A stretch of DNA of 9,900 nucleotides from Planctomycetota bacterium (GTDB taxonomy: Bacteria; Planctomycetota; UBA1135). The position numbers and the translations under genes are program-made. Below, in pieces: positions 7,163-9,900 of the stretch. The notes below the pieces were generated by a model. The model ran no database searches. It was given only the letters and a program-made list of their open reading frames with translations, and was not told where the DNA came from. Every line of letters starts with the position of its first letter. Position 1 is the first letter of the stretch. The DNA is taken from NCBI GenBank assembly GCA_027021325.1, contig JALUUN010000349.1:1-9900 (forward strand), written 5' to 3'.

Positions 7163-7213
7163 GGGGACGTCCCCAAGGGCTTCGGGTGACGCCCTTTCCG
7201 GGGGCCGGCCCCC
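7163..7213 (-). repeat. Three adjacent palindromes just after the kinase gene
   Basis: GGGGGCCGGCCCCC (7200-7213) is a perfect 14-base palindrome touching the kinase stop codon. AAGGGC (7175-7180) and GCCCTT (7191-7196) are arms of a hairpin with a 10-base loop. GGGGACGTCCCC (7163-7174) is a perfect 12-base palindrome. They stand almost end to end. None is followed by a T run, so intrinsic termination is unproven. They may be operators, RNA structure or chance in GC-rich DNA. No -35/-10 pair of good quality was found between 7058 and 7212. Confidence 0.4.
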
Positions 7214-8112
7214 TATTCCAGGCGCACGAACTCCAGGAGCTCCTGGAAGCGCCGGTCCAGGTCCTCGCGGGTCGCCCGGGCGAGGCCGGCGGTGGAGAAG
7301 GCCTCCACCGTGAGGCTGGCGGCGACGGTGCCGTAGGCCATGGCGCGGCGCAGGGCGGCGGGCTCCAGAGCGCCGTTCTCGGCGAGGTAGCCGAGCATTC
7401 CGCCGGCGAAGGAGTCGCCGGCCCCGGTCGGATCCACGACCCGGGTGGTCGGGTAGGCCGGCAGGGCGAAGTGGAAGTCCCGGCTGAAGAGGAAGGCTCC
7501 ATGCTCCCCCTTCTTCACCACCACGACCCGCGGGCCGAGATCGAGCAGGTGCTCGCCGGCCTTGATCAGATGGTTCTCGCCGGTCAGGAGCCGCGCCTCG
7601 CCGTCGTTCAGGACCAGGCCGTCGATACGCCGGAGCAGCTCCAGGAGGTTGTCCCGCTGGGTCTCGATCCAGAGGTTCATGGTGTCGGCGAAGACCGTCC
7701 CGCCCTGCAGGGCCTCCAGCATGTCGAGCTGGACGTCGGGGCCCATGTTCGCCAGGAACACCCACGGCGCGCCCTTCCAGTCCGGGGGGGCGGCGGGCGG
7801 CACCTCCAGGACGTTCAGCTCCGTGCGCAGGGTCTGGGCCTCGTTCATGTCGCCCTCGTAGCGTCCGGCCCAGCGGAAGGTAGCCTGGTCCTCGAAGACC
7901 CGGAGTCCGGAGAGGTCGGCGCCGCGGGCGCGCTGCGGTGCCCAGGCCTCCTCGGGAAAATCGTGGCCGACGTTGGCGGCGACCCGCACCCGGGTGAAGA
8001 GGGAGGCGGCCAGGGAAGCGTAGAGGGCGGTGCCTCCGGCCACGCCCTGGACCTGTCCGTAAGGGGTCTCGACGTCGTCCAGACCGACGGAACCGACGAT
8101 CACGAGGCTCAT
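7213..8112 (-). CDS. PfkB/ribokinase-family carbohydrate kinase, substrate unknown
   Basis: Predicted cytoplasmic kinase that transfers ATP phosphate to a sugar or nucleoside alcohol. It has 299 residues, the normal family length. The first PfkB region is VAGGTALYASLAASLF (24-39), containing the GG of the substrate lid. The second signature is VVDPTGAGDSFAGGMLGYLA (225-244), with the anion hole GAGD and catalytic base Asp233. VLNDGEARLLTG (167-178) and VVVVKKGEHGAFLF (196-209) match the usual N-D-x-E and K-x-G-x-x-G blocks. The substrate cannot be read from these motifs; ribose-like sugars, adenosine or other small alcohols are possible. The ATG at 8112-8110 overlaps the stop of the upstream membrane-protein gene as ATGA, so translation is probably coupled, and no separate good ribosome site is seen. 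It ends 155 bases before recA. Family assignment is firm; function is open. Confidence 0.9.
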   Translation of the reverse strand: MSLVIVGSVGLDDVETPYGQVQGVAGGTALYASLAASLFTRVRVAANVGHDFPEEAWAPQRARGADLSGLRVFEDQATFRWAGRYEGDMNEAQTLRTELNVLEVPPAAPPDWKGAPWVFLANMGPDVQLDMLEALQGGTVFADTMNLWIETQRDNLLELLRRIDGLVLNDGEARLLTGENHLIKAGEHLLDLGPRVVVVKKGEHGAFLFSRDFHFALPAYPTTRVVDPTGAGDSFAGGMLGYLAENGALEPAALRRAMAYGTVAASLTVEAFSTAGLARATREDLDRRFQELLEFVRLE

Positions 8113-9284
8113 GCTCTGTCCGGGGAAGGATCGGCTTCGAGGCCCTCGGCGACGGCGGCGGCGACCTGCTTGCGGGCCAGGAGCCAGACCAGACCGCCGA
8201 GGAGACCGAAGCCGACCTGGGTGGTGAGGCGGAACAGGATGGAGGCCGCCACCCCCAGGGTGTAGGGAGCGCCGAACCACTGGAAGAACTTGCCGTAGAG
8301 CCACTCCCCCACCCCCCAGCCGGCGGGCGCCACCGGCACCGAGCTCACCGTCTGCACCACGGGGAAGATGACGAACTGCTGGTCGAGGCCGAGGCCGGCG
8401 CCGAGAGCGCGGCCGGTGGCCCAGAAGCTCAGGATGCCGCAGACCTGAAGGAAGAGGCTCAGGCCGAGAGCGGCGGCGACGGCGGCCGGACGCTCGCGGT
8501 ATACGGTGATGGCGCCGTCCACCTTGGCCACGAGTTCCCGGGCCGGCAGGCGCCGCAGGAGGGCATCGATGCGGAACCAGCGGCGGCCGCGGCGGCTGAG
8601 CCAGACCGCCGCCCCCAGGACCGCCGCCCCCAGGATCAGGAACACGCCCTGGCGCACCAGGGCCAGGCGCCGGGCGGGCCCCTCCTGCCCCTGCGGCAGG
8701 TCCAGGAAGAGGAGAACCACTCCGGCAAGGAGAAGCAGGGAGAAGAGCCCGAGCAGGCGGTCCACCAGGACCGACATGGCGGCCCGGGTCCGGTGCACCT
8801 GCATGCCGCGGGTCACCAGGACGGCGCGCACCAGGTCGCCTCCGGTCAGCCCCGGCATGACATTGTTGAAGAAGTAGCCGACGAAGCAGAGGCGCAGGGC
8901 GTTGCGCCAGGGCGTCTGCACCCCGGCGGCGCCCAGGAGGATCTGCCACCGCCAGGCCACGATCAGGACCAGGACCGCCCAGGCGGCGATGCCCAGGACA
9001 TACCAGGCCGGTCGGATGTTGCGCAGGAGGGTGAAGAAGCCGGGCCGCAGTTCCTCGCCCTCGCCGAGGTCGTCCGGCCCCAGCTTGCGGCCGCCGTCGG
9101 CGAGGAAGACCCAGTCTTCGCCCTGCCAGTCGCCCTCGATGCGGCCGCTGGCGAGGACCTCCGCCTCCTGGCCGTTCGGCAGGGCGCGGACCAGGCGGTC
9201 GCGGGTCTCGATCTGGCTCAGCACCCAGACGAGGAGCACGCCGGCCACGGCCAGCTTGAGGACGGTCCCCACGATGCCCTTCAC
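8109..9284 (-). CDS. Polytopic membrane protein, LPG-synthase TM / UPF0104 family
   Basis: 391 residues of the family named for the flippase half of MprF (PF03706 type), also including YbhN and AglD-like proteins. Members sit in the inner membrane; several are linked to lipid or lipid-linked sugar transport, many are uncharacterised. Hydrophobic segments lie near 7-23, 94-112, 170-195, 212-229, 266-292, 303-320 and 345-369. The two family hallmarks are present: FFNNVMPGLTGGDLVRA (138-154) and VPVAPAGWGVGEW (316-328). There is no C-terminal lysyl-transferase domain, so it is not a full MprF. Between the first and second segments is a polar stretch of about 65 residues (about 25-92), probably outside the cytoplasm if the N-terminus is inside. 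The start is taken as GTG (9284-9282); a GTG four codons on, with AAGG five bases before it, is an alternative. The kinase gene overlaps its stop. Confidence 0.85.
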   Translation of the reverse strand: MKGIVGTVLKLAVAGVLLVWVLSQIETRDRLVRALPNGQEAEVLASGRIEGDWQGEDWVFLADGGRKLGPDDLGEGEELRPGFFTLLRNIRPAWYVLGIAAWAVLVLIVAWRWQILLGAAGVQTPWRNALRLCFVGYFFNNVMPGLTGGDLVRAVLVTRGMQVHRTRAAMSVLVDRLLGLFSLLLLAGVVLLFLDLPQGQEGPARRLALVRQGVFLILGAAVLGAAVWLSRRGRRWFRIDALLRRLPARELVAKVDGAITVYRERPAAVAAALGLSLFLQVCGILSFWATGRALGAGLGLDQQFVIFPVVQTVSSVPVAPAGWGVGEWLYGKFFQWFGAPYTLGVAASILFRLTTQVGFGLLGGLVWLLARKQVAAAVAEGLEADPSPDRA

Positions 9285-9327
9285 GGCCAGAGCCTAGCGC
9301 GGCGGCGGCCGCGGTCCGAAGCCCCGC

Positions 9328-9900
9328 TCAGGGCCGGCGCTGCAGGTAGTCCCGGATCAGGTCGGCGCGCACCCGGCAGGCGTGGGCGACCTCGGGGTCC
9401 GGATCCCGGGCACCCTGGTCGAGGGCCATGAGGACCGCCCGCAGCCCGGTGCGCATGAGGATCGTGTCGCCGGTGGCCGGAAGGGGTGCGTCGTCGTAGC
9501 GGCGGGCCATTCCCGCCAGGAGCCGCGCCGCGATCAGGGGGTCGCCGATGGCTGCAGCGTCGATCCGGTCCAGGGCCTCGGCCACCCGGTCCACCTGGGC
9601 GGGGTCGTCAATGGCCTCGATGGCCTGCATCCAGGCCTGGACCGCGGTCGCCAGGTCGCCGTTCCGGCTGCGCTGGTCCAGGCGCACACCTCCGGCCTCG
9701 ACCCACCAGCCGGCGAAGCGGCTCAGGATCGCCGCCGACTTGATGCGCGCCGGCGGCGACGGATCGTGGAGGAGCTCGATGATCAGCCAGGCGCTGGCCT
9801 CCAGGGCGAGGTCCAGGCGCTGGGCGGGGATCTGGTTGATGCGGTCCAGGATCGCCAGCTCGAGGGCCTCGTGATCCTCGATCTCGTACCAGGGCAGTTC
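9328..9900 (-). CDS. Unrecognised alpha-helical protein (5' end beyond window)
   Basis: The frame is open from the right window edge to a TGA at 9330-9328, giving 190 visible codons with no start required inside. I do not recognise the family. The sequence is rich in Ala, Leu, Arg and Asp and looks all-helical. Several helices begin after a DP pair: HDPSPPARIK (45-54 of the visible part), DDPAQVDRVAEAL (98-110), GDPLIAARLLAGMA (119-132) and RDPDPEVAHACRVRADL (165-181). That spacing is loosely like HEAT or other helical repeats, but the copies are not clearly alike. It has no membrane segment or obvious catalytic motif, and ends in a basic RDYLQRRP. The membrane-protein gene starts 43 bases downstream, so the two may share a transcript. 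Base composition and codon use resemble the neighbours. The coding call is fairly sure; the function is unknown. Confidence 0.75.
   Translation of the reverse strand, partial: ELPWYEIEDHEALELAILDRINQIPAQRLDLALEASAWLIIELLHDPSPPARIKSAAILSRFAGWWVEAGGVRLDQRSRNGDLATAVQAWMQAIEAIDDPAQVDRVAEALDRIDAAAIGDPLIAARLLAGMARRYDDAPLPATGDTILMRTGLRAVLMALDQGARDPDPEVAHACRVRADLIRDYLQRRP

Noticed and set aside
3101..7189. A very long open frame on the plus strand opposite alaS and recA
   Set aside because: It lies antisense to two unmistakable genes, has a low-complexity Gly/Ala/Arg/Leu composition and no known motif. Strong G/C preference at third codon positions removes stops from the opposite strand, which explains it.
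7058..7212. LexA box upstream of recA
   Set aside because: I looked for the CTGT-N8-ACAG, CGAAC-N4-GTTCG, GTTC-N7-GTTC and TGC-N-C-N4-GTGCA types and found none. Absence by eye does not rule out an unknown operator.
3042..7502. Open minus-strand frame that runs through alaS and recA into rpmF
   Set aside because: Only its last 60 codons are real (bL32). The rest is out of frame with AlaRS and RecA and is rich in Arg/Pro/Gly, so it is not a fused protein.
9328..9687. GTG at 9687 as the start of the right-edge protein
   Set aside because: The frame stays open with normal coding character to the window end, so this GTG is more likely an internal valine codon.
1..9900. Intrinsic terminators
   Set aside because: Several GC-rich hairpins exist, but none is followed by a T run in the direction of transcription, so none was called as a terminator.
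1..9900. Mobile elements, CRISPR arrays, tRNA or rRNA genes, defence systems
   Set aside because: No transposase or integrase motifs, no spaced direct repeats and no tRNA-like cloverleaf were seen. The coding density of collinear housekeeping genes leaves little room for them.

Overview
The window is a high-GC (roughly 70 % by eye) stretch of bacterial chromosome. Every recognisable gene lies on the minus strand, so transcription runs from position 9900 toward position 1. In that order the genes are: an unrecognised alpha-helical protein (cut by the window end), a polytopic membrane protein of the lysylphosphatidylglycerol-synthase transmembrane/UPF0104 family, a PfkB-type sugar kinase, recA, alaS, rpmF, plsX, fabH and fabD (cut by the window start). 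No tRNA, rRNA, CRISPR array, insertion sequence or phage gene was seen. No gene-free stretch exceeds about 155 bases.

Region 1 (about 7213-9900) is the least characterised part. It holds the helical protein, the membrane protein and the kinase. The last two overlap by four bases (ATGA), so they are probably translationally coupled. Region 2 (about 3152-7212) holds recA and alaS. They are neighbours without the recX that often sits between them. recA has a 155-base leader full of inverted repeats, and one of these contains its Shine-Dalgarno sequence. Region 3 (1-3127) is the classic rpmF-plsX-fabH-fabD cluster. It links ribosomal protein bL32 to phospholipid and fatty-acid initiation. A sigma70-like promoter candidate lies just upstream of rpmF. 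The rpmF-plsX and fabH-fabD gaps are only 27 and 22 bases, and plsX and fabH overlap by 11, so the four genes look like one operon.

Functionally, FabD and FabH load malonyl groups and start fatty-acid chains, and PlsX converts finished acyl-ACP to acyl-phosphate for phospholipid synthesis. RecA and AlaRS are housekeeping proteins of recombination and translation. The gene order is widespread and does not fix the taxon. High GC, GTG starts and divergent details in RecA and FabD suggest a Gram-negative, high-GC lineage, perhaps one of the poorly cultured FCB-like or planctomycete-like phyla. That placement is a guess that a RecA or AlaRS tree would settle.

The window is mostly ordinary housekeeping DNA, and I found no evidence of a new defence or mobile system. 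The best second looks are the structured recA leader, the coupled membrane-protein/kinase pair with its extra extracytoplasmic segment, and the unidentified helical protein at the right edge.
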